Origin: CAZABG01 sp964460985
GTDB taxonomy: Bacteria > Chlamydiota > Chlamydiia > Chlamydiales > Parachlamydiaceae
DNA: 64,000 bases
Direction: 5' to 3'
Assembly: GCA_964460985.1 (NCBI GenBank)
Contig: CAYWQX010000006.1
Location: 1-64,000, forward strand
The notes under the pieces were generated by a model, which saw only the letters and a list, made by a program, of their open reading frames with translations, was not told the DNA's origin and did not search any database. The position numbers were made by a program, and so were the translations under genes. Of the stretch, positions 1 to 9,386 are shown piece after piece (position 1 is the first letter of the stretch; every line of letters starts with the position of its first letter).

Positions 1-33
1 GTTGATGAGTTCGGTTCATTTAAAAGGGTAGAG

Positions 34-438
34 GTGAGTGATATCGATTCATTTTTGAAAGAGTCGATGGCAGGAAAAGAGCCTCAAGATTTATTGAAGG
101 GGATGATGTATGTTTTAGAGCATGCCTTGGAAAAAGAAGTGCCTGGAATGAAAGTTGTCTTCAGGAAGCAAGAAGAAGTGGATGGAAATCCCGTCTATTT
201 TGCCATGATTCATTTGCCTAAAGCGTGTTTAACCGATAATGAAAAAGGCGAAAGAGAGGATTCTTTAAGAGGATTTTTTCTTTTTTTCAAAGACGATAAG
301 TACATTCAGCTTTGTTTTGCCATGAATGGGGCGGTCATTAAATTTAGAGAAGAGAGAGGCCTTTCTAAAGATAACAACGACGTCTATTTCAATTATTTGA
401 AAGACATGTATTCACGGTTAGAAGTCACAAAATCATAA
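34..438 (+). CDS. Hypothetical protein, possibly 5'-truncated by the window edge
   Basis: I do not recognise this 134-residue protein. It is soluble, mixed alpha/beta in appearance, rich in charged residues, and has no signal peptide or membrane segment. The GTG at 34 is preceded by a purine stretch (AGGG) that could serve as ribosome binding site. The same frame stays open back to base 1, so the gene could begin outside the window. Its size, acidity and lack of Cys-rich motifs would suit a small type III secretion chaperone, but that is only a guess. It lies 10 bases upstream of a lipoprotein gene on the same strand, so the two are probably cotranscribed. Confidence 0.6.
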   Translation: MSDIDSFLKESMAGKEPQDLLKGMMYVLEHALEKEVPGMKVVFRKQEEVDGNPVYFAMIHLPKACLTDNEKGEREDSLRGFFLFFKDDKYIQLCFAMNGAVIKFREERGLSKDNNDVYFNYLKDMYSRLEVTKS

Positions 439-448
439 CGGACATTGT

Positions 449-967
449 ATGAAAAGAATAGTTATAGCGGGATTGCTTTTGGCAGGGTGCAGCACCGAAA
501 AAGGGAGCTGGGAGTATTACCAGGGTACGGAGTGTTTGGGTAAGTGCGATTATCAGGGGGCCAAGATTTATCTGATGCAGGCTGTCAAAGAAGATCCAAG
601 TTCAAAAAATTTGACAAATTTGGCGGCGGCTTATGTAGGGCTTGGCGATAAGTATAAGGCATGGCAGACCTCTTGCCGTGCAGTTGTAGCCAATTTTGGC
701 GACAAGGTGGCGATTCAAGGGAATATGGAACTGTTTTTAAAGTATATTGTTCCAAGTTTTAAGCTGGATGACAAAGACCACACGATAGAGACAATTAAAG
801 AATGCTTAGGAAAGCCCGATATGGCGGTCATTAATAAGGAGACTGAAGAGGCTTATTTAATGTACGGCGCTTATAAGCTAAAATTTATAAAGGGTCAGTA
901 TCAAGGCTATGAGATCAGGTATCATGTCGACTATGGTCCAGAATGGATACCATTAGATATTGAATAG
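449..967 (+). CDS. Predicted lipoprotein with TPR-like segment
   Basis: The first 14 residues form a very short lipoprotein signal: a basic start, a hydrophobic stretch and a lipobox (LAGC) with the lipidated cysteine at residue 14. The next roughly 70 residues read like a tetratricopeptide pair, with alternating small and aromatic residues, an 'A...Y..L' pattern and a 'DPSS..NLTNLAAAYVGLGD' segment. The C-terminal part has no recognised domain and is rich in Tyr and Lys. The protein is expected to be anchored in the inner or outer membrane facing the periplasm. No strong Shine-Dalgarno is visible, so translation may be coupled to the gene 10 bases upstream. Confidence 0.65.
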   Translation: MKRIVIAGLLLAGCSTEKGSWEYYQGTECLGKCDYQGAKIYLMQAVKEDPSSKNLTNLAAAYVGLGDKYKAWQTSCRAVVANFGDKVAIQGNMELFLKYIVPSFKLDDKDHTIETIKECLGKPDMAVINKETEEAYLMYGAYKLKFIKGQYQGYEIRYHVDYGPEWIPLDIE

Positions 968-1021
968 TCTTGCTTTAGTATCTGAAAGGGAGGTATATCC
1001 TTTCACAAAAAAGGAGTTAAT

Positions 1022-1408
1022 ATGAGCCCTCTTGGACTTGCGACGAGCTACGTCGATGTCACCACCTATTTGTTAAATGCAGGAGATTTTTCGAGAATTG
1101 TATCTGATGATGTGGAGCTTTATCATCAGACAGACAATCAAAAACCTTTTCTAGCCAAAGGAAAGGAGGAGGTTGTCGCATTATTCAAGAAGTATATTTT
1201 TGATAACTCCTCTAATTTTGATGTCAAAAGAACGCTGATTGATGCTCAGAAGAATATCGCCCTAGTTCGACTGGTTGTTCGAGAAGATAAAACAGAAGAG
1301 GGAAAAAAAACCAGGTATGAATACGATGAAGTGACAACGCTTACCTGCGACAAAAATTCCATCATCAAAATACATACAACGGTGACAAAAGAGCTTGTAG
1401 CTCCTTGA
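1022..1408 (+). CDS. NTF2-like (SnoaL-like) fold protein
   Basis: This 128-residue protein has the length and pattern of NTF2-like proteins. An N-terminal helix pair ('YLLNAGDFSRIVSDDVELYHQTD') is followed by a 'KGKEEVVALFKKYI' helix and then strands ending in an Arg/Lys-rich sheet ('ALVRLVVRED...YEYDEVTTLTCD'). Such folds bind small ligands or act as isomerases, but no catalytic residues are assignable here. An AAGGAG ribosome binding site ends 6 bases before the ATG, which fixes the start. It is followed by a strong bidirectional hairpin. Confidence 0.6.
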   Translation: MSPLGLATSYVDVTTYLLNAGDFSRIVSDDVELYHQTDNQKPFLAKGKEEVVALFKKYIFDNSSNFDVKRTLIDAQKNIALVRLVVREDKTEEGKKTRYEYDEVTTLTCDKNSIIKIHTTVTKELVAP

Positions 1409-1419
1409 AGATTCTTTTA

Positions 1420-1440
1420 GAACCGGATGTAATCCGGTTC
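1420..1440. terminator. Bidirectional hairpin terminator
   Basis: A perfect 9-bp stem (GAACCGGAT / ATCCGGTTC) with a 3-base loop sits in the 37-base gap between convergent genes ending at 1408 and 1446. T-rich sequence flanks it on both sides, so it can stop transcription from either direction. Confidence 0.75.
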
Positions 1441-1445
1441 TCATC

Positions 1446-2162
1446 TTACAGAACAAAAACAGAGATGACAGCAAGAGAGACAAGAGCTGTAGGAAGAATG
1501 CCTAAAAAGGTGAGCAGTCTTAAAACCTCGGAGTAGGTTACATAGAGTACTTTACCGGTAATGCAGACCCCTTTCCACATCACTTTGGTGGTTGAAAAAG
1601 TGCTTGGAAGGCCGATTTGAGCAGCATGGGCAGCTTGAACCAATTTTTGATAGTCGATTCTTTTTTCGACTGGAAGCTGTTGATTCATCAAATCGATCAA
1701 AAACTGCAGCCTTTCGAAAGCTTGGGTAAGGTGAGAGCGAGCTTTTTCTTCATCTTCTACGGCCTCCACTTTATCAAGGTCTTGACCAATCACTTTAACA
1801 ATTTCAAGGGCATTGATATCTTTTGCCGTTTTGACCTTCTTTTTGAAATGAGAAAGGGTTTGCTTATCTGCTCTGACTAGCTCGAAAAGATCATAAATCG
1901 TCTGGTTCAATATCGGCTCAATATGATTTGAGATAACCGCTTTCATGATTTTATTTTCGGCAAGCAGCCGGTTATGTTCAGCGATTAGTTTCTTCGCCCC
2001 GCCATACTCTTGGATGGCTTGTTTTGCCGTCTGCCCCTCTTTCACATGGATGAATTTTGGATCGTAGTCTTGAAAAATGGTCACTTGTTCTCGTCCGGCA
2101 ATCGGTTCGACGGCGGTTATGTTTCCAGGACAGAGTAAACCCGCGACAGGTACTAAAGCCAT
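1446..2162 (-). CDS. Hypothetical protein with C-terminal membrane segments
   Basis: The protein is not recognised. Residues from about 60 to 180 are helical and charged (long Lys/Glu/Leu stretches compatible with a coiled coil). The last 35 or so residues are very hydrophobic and form one or two membrane segments ending at the C-terminus. An N-terminal hydrophobic stretch containing Leu-Leu-Cys could be a lipoprotein signal. Two ATGs lie close together. I chose the one at 2162 because AAAAGGAG sits 7 bases upstream of it but only 1 base from the ATG at 2168. C-terminally anchored coiled-coil proteins are common among chlamydial secreted proteins, but no role is assigned. Confidence 0.6.
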   Translation of the reverse strand: MALVPVAGLLCPGNITAVEPIAGREQVTIFQDYDPKFIHVKEGQTAKQAIQEYGGAKKLIAEHNRLLAENKIMKAVISNHIEPILNQTIYDLFELVRADKQTLSHFKKKVKTAKDINALEIVKVIGQDLDKVEAVEDEEKARSHLTQAFERLQFLIDLMNQQLPVEKRIDYQKLVQAAHAAQIGLPSTFSTTKVMWKGVCITGKVLYVTYSEVLRLLTFLGILPTALVSLAVISVFVL

Positions 2163-2180
2163 GATCATGCTCCTTTTTTA

Positions 2181-2210
2181 TTGACAGAGATCCATCCTTT
2201 ATTTGATAGT
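2181..2210 (+). promoter_or_regulatory. Possible sigma-66-type promoter
   Basis: A consensus -35 box TTGACA (2181-2186) is followed after 18 bases by GATAGT (2205-2210), which matches TATAAT at 4 of 6 positions. It lies about 40 bases upstream of the outer-membrane protein ATG at 2247, between divergent genes. Judged from sequence only. Confidence 0.4.
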
Positions 2211-2246
2211 CTGAAGACTATTTTACATCAAGAAGGTTGAAGATTT

Positions 2247-3173
2247 ATGAAACGTGCAAAATGGTTAATCCCGCTTCTTTGCTTAATCGCTTCTGCTCAA
2301 GCACTTGAACCGATATCTGAAGTCAACTTTTCTCTTGGCTATCGTGTCGATAAAGTTCAGACCAATATCAGAATGGAAGAGCCGGTTGGATTTTACCTTG
2401 GCCAAGATACGTTTAGAGGCAGTGCTCTGCAAATTGCTCAAGTGGGGATGAACGCCTATTTAAAGCTTCCGAACCTTTGCTGCGATAGAATCTGCTTTGA
2501 GAACTGGTGGTGGGAGCAATTCTATGTAAGAGGCGCTGTCTATTGGGGACACGGCTCGCATGGACGCTTTAAAGAAGACGCTATCGATGAATTTGATGAG
2601 ATTGTAGCGGATGCATCGGGACGCGTTCAAAAGATACGAACCTTTGATTACAATTATGCCATCGGCTGGCTTTTTCCCTTTGCGGAGTGTTTTGCAACCG
2701 GTCCTGCTTTCGGCTATGCCTACAACAAAGTTCGCTTTAAGACCCATGAAGCGAATCTAGCCAACTTGGATCACATGAAGTACTCTTCAGTGTTTAGAAC
2801 CTATTTCTTCGCTTTGGATGCCGTTTACAAATGGGATAATTGTGTGTACTCCCGGTTCGGCTATGAGTATCATCTGATGCACAAGTTTAGAGGCAGCTTT
2901 CGTTTAAGAGGAGTAGATTCAGGTGTTCTTGCTTTCTCTGATACAAGACACTCGGACAACGGTTTTGGAAACGTTGTCTATGCAGAGCTTCGGTCTCCTT
3001 TTTCAGAGTACTATTTTGAAGGCGGCATCCGTTTACAGTATAGCTACTTTAAGGCAGCGAGCGGTCCTTGCCATTTTCATAATACCCAGAATTTTGATAT
3101 CCCTTTTGCTAAGATGTCCTATTCGACCTGGAGATCTTTTTCGGTCACATTGGATATCGGCTACGAATTCTAA
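2247..3173 (+). CDS. Outer-membrane beta-barrel protein (MOMP/Lpg1974-like)
   Basis: A clear signal peptide (about residues 1-19, ending in an A-Q-A cleavage motif) precedes alternating aromatic/polar strands typical of an outer-membrane beta barrel. The protein ends in a hydrophobic strand with a terminal Phe (GYEF), the hallmark recognised by the BAM machinery. A cysteine-rich loop near residues 75-85 ('LCCDRICF') is reminiscent of the disulphide-linked outer membrane of chlamydiae. At 308 residues it is shorter than Chlamydia MOMP (about 390). I therefore treat it as a MOMP-like porin or a related Legionella/Parachlamydia barrel family member and not a true ompA. It has its own terminator at 3186-3212. 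Confidence 0.65.
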   Translation: MKRAKWLIPLLCLIASAQALEPISEVNFSLGYRVDKVQTNIRMEEPVGFYLGQDTFRGSALQIAQVGMNAYLKLPNLCCDRICFENWWWEQFYVRGAVYWGHGSHGRFKEDAIDEFDEIVADASGRVQKIRTFDYNYAIGWLFPFAECFATGPAFGYAYNKVRFKTHEANLANLDHMKYSSVFRTYFFALDAVYKWDNCVYSRFGYEYHLMHKFRGSFRLRGVDSGVLAFSDTRHSDNGFGNVVYAELRSPFSEYYFEGGIRLQYSYFKAASGPCHFHNTQNFDIPFAKMSYSTWRSFSVTLDIGYEF

Positions 3174-3185
3174 CTCTTTTAGTAT

Positions 3186-3212
3186 GAAGACGAACGTGAA
3201 ATGTTCGTCTTC
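3186..3212 (+). terminator. Rho-independent terminator of the barrel protein gene
   Basis: A 10-bp perfect stem (GAAGACGAAC / GTTCGTCTTC) with a 7-base loop begins 13 bases after the stop codon and is followed by a mixed T/C tract. The hairpin covers the earliest possible start of the next gene, which argues for that gene starting at 3258. Confidence 0.7.
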
Positions 3213-3257
3213 ATCTCCTATTTGACAGCTCCTTTTCACTCGTGTACTCTCAAAGTT

Positions 3258-5952
3258 ATGACAAATTATCTTCAAGCGACAGACCCCTCTCAGAATTTTA
3301 TCGGGCGTATCGAACAGCCGCTAGATAGTATTTTTAAACCCAAAAGCATCGCCCTCATCGGCGCAAAAGACACTTTTGGCAGCGTCGGGCGCACTATGCT
3401 GTTAAACCTAACCAATGCAGGATATAAAGGGGCGGTCTATCCGGTTAACCCCAAAAGAGACGAAGTGCTCGGTCTGAAGTGCTATCCAAGCTTGAGATCA
3501 CTTCCGGAGGTAGTTGATCTCGCAATTATCGTGACTCCCTCGAAGACGGTACCGGCCCTTGTTCAAGAGTGTGTCGATCTGGGGATAAAAGGGGTCATTA
3601 TTATATCGGCCGGTTTTAAGGAGCTTGGGCCTGAAGGACTTAAGCTTGAAGAAGAGGTCTTGAAGATCGCAAAAGGCAAGCTCCGAATTATAGGGCCTAA
3701 CTGCCTTGGCGTCATGAATCCCCTTTTCGGCCTCAATGCCACCTTTGCCAAAGGGATTGCCCTGCCTGGAAATATTGCCTTCATCAGCCAATCGGGTGCG
3801 ATGTGCACCGCTGTTTTAGACTGGAGCTTTCAGGAAAGAATCGGGTTTAGCTCATTCGTTTCAATCGGTTCGATGGCCGATGTCAATTGGGGTGATTTAA
3901 TCGATTATCTGGGCGGCGATCCGGAAACGAGAAGCATTCTGATCTATATGGAGACGATCGGCGATCCTCGCTCCTTTTTAACCGCTGCGAGAGAAATTGC
4001 TCTTGAAAAACCGATTATTGTGATCAAACCGGGTCGCACTAAAGCCGCCGCGAAAGCGGCAGCCTCTCATACCGGTTCCTTAGCGGGATCGGATGAAGTG
4101 TTTGATGCGGCGCTTGAAAGGGTGGGGGTTTTAAGGGTCGATACGATAGGCGAGCTGTTCAGCATGGCCTCCGTGTTAGCGCGTCAGCCGAAACCGAAAG
4201 GTCCTCGCTTAACGATTGTCACAAATGCCGGCGGCCCGTCCGTTTTGGCAACCGATGCGACCGAAATCCATGGGGCAGATCTTGCAACACTCACGCATAA
4301 ATCGCTAGATGAGCTAAATCAGTTTTTGCCGCCCGCCTGGAGCCACAGCAATCCTGTCGATATCCTTGGAGATGCAGGAGCTGAGAGGTACGCTAAAACC
4401 ATTCAAGTGCTTTCTCAAGATAAGGAAAGCGATGGGATGCTTGTGATTTTATCTCCTCAGGATGTGACCGACCCGGTAGCCACTGCAGAATCCTTAAGAC
4501 CTTATGCCCATACAACGAGACCTATCTTAGCGAGCTGGATGGGGGGAAGCTCCGTCAGCAAGGGGATTGAAATCCTCTCGCAAGCCGGAATTCCAAATTT
4601 TGAGTACCCGGATGATGCTGCAGAGACGTTTGCAAGGATGTGGAGCTATAGCCGTAATTTAAAATCGCTTTACGAAACACCTACAATTAGACCCTCCGAT
4701 GTTTCGAAGAAAAACCGTGAAATCGTCTCTCAAATGATTGAGAAGGCAAGATCTGAAAATCGCACTCTTTTGGATGAATATGAGTCTAAAAAAATTCTCG
4801 AGCTTTATGATATTCCAACGGTTAAAACAGAGATTGCACATTCGGTAGACGAAGCTCTTAAATATGCCGAAGAGATCGGATTTCCTGTGGTCATCAAGCT
4901 GTACTCAAAAACCATCACCCACAAAAGCGATGTGGGGGGGGGTGAAGCTTAACTTAAAATCCTCGGGTGAGGTTAAAAAAGCTTATCAAGACATTGAGAA
5001 AGCAGTTTCCACTGAAGATTTTCAAGGGGTGACCGTCCAGCCTATGATTAAACTGGATGGCTATGAGCTTATTCTCGGCTCATCTCTGGATGAACAATTT
5101 GGGCCCGTCCTTTTATTTGGAACAGGGGGGCAGCTCGTAGAAGTGTTTAAAGATAGAGCCCTTGCTCTTCCCCCGTTGACTGCAACCCTAGCCCATCAAC
5201 TAATGGAGAAGACTAAAATCTATCATGCCCTTTTAGGGGTGCGCGGAAGAAAACCGGTCGATATGCCTAAACTAGAAGAGCTTCTCGTCCGCTTCTCGCA
5301 GCTTATTGTAGAAAACCGCTGGATTGCCGAGTGCGATATCAACCCTCTTCTTGTGAGCGACACCCAAATGATTGCACTAGACGCCCGGATTGTGCTTCTA
5401 GACAATTCTGTGAAGCACCCTCCAAAACTTGCGATCCGGCCTTATCCTATCGAATACGTGGAAACGATCCTTCTTAAAAATGGTGAGGAAGTGATTCTTC
5501 GACCTATTCGGCCAGAGGATGAGCCCCAAGTGATCGAATTTCACAAGGAGCTATCAGAAAATTCCGTTCGCCAGCGCTACTTTGAATTCGTCTCTCTCTC
5601 GGATCGGATTGCCCACGAGCGTCTTATCCGCATCATTTTTAATGATTATGATCGTGAAATGCCTCTTGTGGCAGTCCTCAATCATCAAATCATCGGAATT
5701 GCCCGTCTCAGCCTTCTGCCTGGAACAGATGAAGTTCAAATGACCATGCTAATCCGTGACGCATACCATAACATAGGACTCGGCACCGCTTTCCTTAAAA
5801 AGCTGATCGACATTGCCAAGAAAGAAAAATGGTCCGCTATTCGAGCCACCATCCTCTCGGAGAACACTGGAATGATCGCAATCACTAAAAAATTAGGCTT
5901 TGAGGTCAAACAGGAGGGCAACCTGATCTATGCCCGAAAAAACCTCTCTTAA
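3258..5952 (+). pseudogene. ADP-forming acyl-CoA ligase / GNAT acetyltransferase fusion (PatZ-like), frameshifted
   Basis: Read through a single frameshift, this is a protein of about 897 residues with the architecture of the PatZ/YfiQ-type fusion: CoA-binding domain, succinyl-CoA-ligase-like domain, ATP-grasp beta domain, and a C-terminal GNAT acetyltransferase. Family motifs include 'IGPNCLGVMNP' and the phospho-histidine motif 'SHTGS' (His271 from the ATG at 3258). Unlike E. coli PatZ, which lacks that histidine, this copy could keep ligase chemistry. Such fusions acetylate lysines of acetyl-CoA synthetase. Frame one stops at 4952 and frame two resumes through 5952. The break lies in a run of nine G at 4934-4942. 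With eight G the text becomes 'HKSDVGGVKLNL', as expected for the family. The GNAT acetyl-CoA loop reads 'HNIGLGTAFL'. The cause may be a sequencing error, a decayed gene or phase variation. Confidence 0.8.
4934..4942 (+). repeat. Poly-G tract (G9) at the frameshift
   Basis: Nine consecutive G residues lie inside the ATP-grasp region of the ligase/GNAT gene. Removing one G restores the whole downstream frame, so the tract length decides whether the full fusion is made. Slipped-strand poly-G tracts are known to switch some chlamydial genes (pmp family). Homopolymers are also common assembly errors. Confidence 0.85.
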
Positions 5953-6436
5953 ATACAAGTAAACAGGGTAAATTTTTTAGTCGTTACCAATATCCTGCCT
6001 ATCCTGCCCATCCTGTTATAAATTTGCAACGATGTTACAGGTATTGTTGAATAACAGGATAGGCAGGATCGCCTTCGGCGGCAGGATCAGAAGGGATCCT
6101 TTCGGAGAATACCGGAACGATCGCATTTTCTAAAATTAGGCTTTGAGGTCAAAGAAGAGGACAACCTGATCTATACCCGAAAAAACCTCTCTTAAATACA
6201 AGTAAACAGGGTAAATTTTTTAGTCGTTACCAATATCCTGCCTATCCTGCCCATCCTGTTATAAATTTGCAACGATGTTACAGGTATTGTTGAATAACAG
6301 GATAGGCAGGATCGCCTTCGGCGGCAGGATCAGAAGGGATCCTTTCGGAGAATACCGGAACGATCGCAATTACTAAAATTAGGCTTTGAGGTCAAAGAGG
6401 AGGGCAACCTGATCTATGCCCGAAAAACCTAACTTA
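5951..6436. repeat. Two tandem copies of a 243-bp unit with large hairpin and gene-derived tail
   Basis: Copy A spans 5951-6193 and copy B 6194-6436; they differ at only a few bases. Each holds an inverted repeat (arms 6001-6019/6051-6069 and 6244-6262/6294-6312, 18 of 19 pairs, 31-base loop) and a small CGCC-TTC-GGCG hairpin. Each ends in about 98 bases that copy the last 100 bases of the acetyltransferase gene (5851-5950) with several substitutions. The unit therefore arose by duplication of the gene end plus its downstream hairpin. The copied coding pieces are not in an open frame of useful length. The hairpins may also act as terminators between the convergent ligase/GNAT and uup genes. 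Confidence 0.9.
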
Positions 6437-6440
6437 AGAA

Positions 6441-8186
6441 TTATTTAGTAATTTTCTCGTCGAGTTCGTGCCATCTAAAGAAGGCTGTTTCGTAGTCGGC
6501 TTCTTTCTTTTCCAAGGTAGAATGAAGTTCTTGCAGTTTTTTGAGGTCGAGGTCTTTTTGCAGCTCGGCTTTCAATTCGGAAATATCTGCCTCGAGGGAG
6601 GCGATTTTTTTGGTGAGCTCTTCGTATTCGTATTTTTCTTTATAGGAGATTTTGAGAGGGGAGTTAGGTGCTTTTTGTGTTTTGGGGGCGGCAGGGGGGG
6701 CTTCTTCCTTTGGTTTTTTCATCCGTTCATACTGGTGGAGGTCTTCGCAGAAGAAACCGGGGATATCGAGGGCGATCAGCCGATCGCAGGTGCGGTCGAT
6801 GAGGGTGCGGTCGTGCGAGATGAGGACGATCGCGCCAGGAAAGGTTTCAAGGCTCTCTTCGAGGACTTCCAAAGTTTCGATATCAAGATCGTTGGTGGGC
6901 TCATCGAGGAAGAGAAGGTCGGCTGGCTCCAGCATGAGGCGCGCGATGGTAAGGCGGGCTCTTTCGCCGCCCGAGAGATGAGAGAGGGGCAGGCCCATCT
7001 GTTCAGGGGTGAAGAAGAATTTCTTGCCCCAGGAGTTCACATGCATGTTGCGCCCTTGGAAGGTGACCGAATCGGTGTGAGGCGAGAGGGCTTCTTTAAC
7101 GGTTAGGTGGAGGGGAAGGCGCGCTCTCTCCTGGTCAAAATAGACGATTTTCAGGCCATCGATCAATTTGATGCTGCCTGTATCGGGGGCAAGCTCCCCA
7201 GCGAGCACTTTTAAAAGGGTCGATTTTCCCGATCCGTTAGGGCCGACGAGGCCAATTTTCAAACGAGGAGATAAGATGAGGTCTAATTTGGCAAAAAGGG
7301 TTTTTCCCTGGAGCGATTTGGAGATATTTTTAGCTTGTAACAGCTTGCGGGTTTCTCGCTCGGTAGAGGAAAATTCGATAGCGAGCTTTTTTTCTTTGGT
7401 TCTTCGACTGAGGAGATGAAGCTCTTGAATGAGCCGTTCGGCCTGATCAATGCGTGATTTGGCTTTGGTAGTACGGGCTTGCGGGGTGGTTCGCAGCCAG
7501 GCTTCCTCCCGTCTTACTTTCGATGATAAAGCCTGTTGGTAGTCTTTTAGCTGCTCGAGATAAAGCGCTTTTCTCTCCTGGAAGGTTTTAAAATCGCCCT
7601 CTACAAAGAAAAGGCCTTCAGGATAGAGCGAATTGAGTTCGAGGGTGTGGGTTGCAAGCGATTGTAAGAAAGAGCGGTCATGGCTTGTGAAGAGAATAGT
7701 TTTTCGCAGGCGCTTTAAAAGCCCTTCCAGCCACTTGATCGATTCGAGGTCGAGGTGGTTCGTCGGTTCGTCGAGAACAAGCAAATCAGGATCGTGAAGC
7801 AAGGCAAGAGCTAAGTCCAATTTTTTTTGCCACCCTCCGGATAGTTCGGAGGCAAGGGTGTCGGGTAAATTAAACTGCGAGATCAGCGTTTCAATTTTTA
7901 CCGAATCGCCCCCTCTTTCCTTCATGATGTCGCGGATGGATTTGGCAGGGAAGGAGGAGTGTTGGGGGACAAAACCGACTTTCAGCCCTTGTTTAAAGAT
8001 AACCTCTCCCTTTTCCTGTTTTTCAAGCCCCCCGATAATTTTTAAGAGGGTTGATTTGCCGGACCCGTTCGGACCGACGAGGGCAACCTTTGATTGGATA
8101 GGAAGAGAAAAAGAGAGATCTTCAAAAAGCTCTTTTGAACCAAACGATTTGGTTAAGTTTTGGCAGGTGAGGAGGGGACTTGACAT
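6441..8186 (-). CDS. uup: ABC-F family ATPase Uup-like
   Basis: The 581-residue protein has two ABC ATPase domains in one chain and no membrane segments, as in the ABC-F family. Walker A motifs 'GPNGSGKSTLLK' occur near residues 38 and 315. Signature motifs are 'LSGGWQKKLDLA' and 'LSGGERARLTIA', and the Walker B/H-loop text is 'LDEPTNHLD' and 'LDEPTNDLD'. A C-terminal Lys/Glu-rich coiled coil (last ~80 residues) is the Uup-type domain that binds branched DNA or RNA. ABC-F proteins act on ribosomes, and Uup also affects transposon excision. The start overlaps the end of the upstream gene by 34 bases, suggesting coupled translation. Confidence 0.88.
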   Translation of the reverse strand: MSSPLLTCQNLTKSFGSKELFEDLSFSLPIQSKVALVGPNGSGKSTLLKIIGGLEKQEKGEVIFKQGLKVGFVPQHSSFPAKSIRDIMKERGGDSVKIETLISQFNLPDTLASELSGGWQKKLDLALALLHDPDLLVLDEPTNHLDLESIKWLEGLLKRLRKTILFTSHDRSFLQSLATHTLELNSLYPEGLFFVEGDFKTFQERKALYLEQLKDYQQALSSKVRREEAWLRTTPQARTTKAKSRIDQAERLIQELHLLSRRTKEKKLAIEFSSTERETRKLLQAKNISKSLQGKTLFAKLDLILSPRLKIGLVGPNGSGKSTLLKVLAGELAPDTGSIKLIDGLKIVYFDQERARLPLHLTVKEALSPHTDSVTFQGRNMHVNSWGKKFFFTPEQMGLPLSHLSGGERARLTIARLMLEPADLLFLDEPTNDLDIETLEVLEESLETFPGAIVLISHDRTLIDRTCDRLIALDIPGFFCEDLHQYERMKKPKEEAPPAAPKTQKAPNSPLKISYKEKYEYEELTKKIASLEADISELKAELQKDLDLKKLQELHSTLEKKEADYETAFFRWHELDEKITK

Positions 8187-9322
8187 AAGGATGATAATTT
8201 TAGCTTAAGCACACGATTTCGGAGAAGGGAAAGTCCTGGGTAGGGGATGGAAGTTTTAGCAAAAATGTACTTGGATGGAATTGGGAAGGAGGCGTGCAAG
8301 ATTTTTTGAAGAAGAATATCGGCGATCTGCTCTTTTGTGCTCCTTGCCAGAGGTTGTTCATTGATAATTGAACCTAAGACCAACCAAAAATAAACAGAGG
8401 GTTTTAAATCGGGAATAGCATTAGCCCGGTAGTATTCACAATCTAATACTCTTAAGATCATTTTTTGGAGGGCCGTTTCGCCCATCCCTTTTATCTCATC
8501 AAGGATATCAATCACCTTAAGCCATCCTTGTTGATGCTTTTTAGGCATATTGAGATGATTCATCAAATGGTAGATATCGTGTTTGGTAAATTGAATTTTG
8601 TTCGCGGGTCTTTCATCGGCTTCCTTAGGAAGAGGAGTCTCTTCTGTTTCGATCGCGATATCCCGGATCCCCCTTTGAAAATTCAAGCGCATGTCCTCTT
8701 CAGAAGACAGCCCTAGCACAGGATTGGGCTTGACTTCTCCTATCATCTCAGCGAGGGTCTCAATCATTCCAAAGCTTGGAACCATTTGGTAGACTTTCTG
8801 ATTCAATGTGAGCTGTCCAAATACATTGAAGCCTGCCTGTTCCATCAGCGATTTTGTGATCGAACACCCATTCGAATCCTCATCCAAATCAGGGATTAAG
8901 AAAAAGCGTCTTTCCGACAGAGGTTTTAAGGCAAGTTGATGAGCGAATGCTTGAGGATCGATCTCCTCAGGAACCACCTCTTTGATCAAGTTAAGAGCAA
9001 ATTGGGACGGGATGTTTTTAAAAAAAATCTCCACCATTTTTAGTTGGGAAGGGGCGATTTCATCTGCGTTTTTAAACTGGTAAAAGGTGAAAATTTGAGA
9101 CGGTTGGAGGCTGCCCTGCAAAAGAGCTTTAAGGGCCGTGAAAACGGTAAAGGTTTTTAAGGCGCTTACTTCCCATTCAACTTGATTCAATTGATGGACT
9201 AAAGAATTAGCTGAATTCTCATCGATTTGGTTTATTTGATCCAAAAGAGTTTTTTGTTGGGAGGAAGTTTTCCAAGCGCGACGGGTAAACTCAGAAAAGT
9301 TTTCAGTAATAGGATGTATCAT
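8153..9322 (-). CDS. Hypothetical protein, 389 residues
   Basis: Not recognised. It is a soluble, helix-rich, leucine-rich protein without signal peptide, with many short amphipathic helices, resembling other large chlamydial proteins of unknown function. One stretch ('IQFTKHDIYHLMNHLNMPKKHQQGW') precedes a possible globular C-terminal domain. It is the first gene of a two-gene unit with uup, whose start lies inside its 3' end. The upstream region to hemH (9323-9386) is AT-rich and presumably carries divergent promoters. Confidence 0.6.
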   Translation of the reverse strand: MIHPITENFSEFTRRAWKTSSQQKTLLDQINQIDENSANSLVHQLNQVEWEVSALKTFTVFTALKALLQGSLQPSQIFTFYQFKNADEIAPSQLKMVEIFFKNIPSQFALNLIKEVVPEEIDPQAFAHQLALKPLSERRFFLIPDLDEDSNGCSITKSLMEQAGFNVFGQLTLNQKVYQMVPSFGMIETLAEMIGEVKPNPVLGLSSEEDMRLNFQRGIRDIAIETEETPLPKEADERPANKIQFTKHDIYHLMNHLNMPKKHQQGWLKVIDILDEIKGMGETALQKMILRVLDCEYYRANAIPDLKPSVYFWLVLGSIINEQPLARSTKEQIADILLQKILHASFPIPSKYIFAKTSIPYPGLSLLRNRVLKLKLSSLCQVPSSPAKT

Positions 9323-9386
9323 AAGTAAAAGAAAAAATTATAATCTCTAGTAATTTAAAAATCAATTCTATAAGCTTTCAAACCTT

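Noticed and set aside
4864..5952. Separate 362-residue GNAT gene starting at 4864
   Set aside because: The region before the GNAT domain is the second half of the ATP-grasp domain, in frame with the upstream ligase once one G is removed; it is not an independent start.
6468..7419. Long plus-strand frames (such as 6468-7106) opposite uup
   Set aside because: They are shadows of the minus-strand ABC ATPase; their composition (Phe/Gly/Arg runs) mirrors its codons and no ribosome sites occur.
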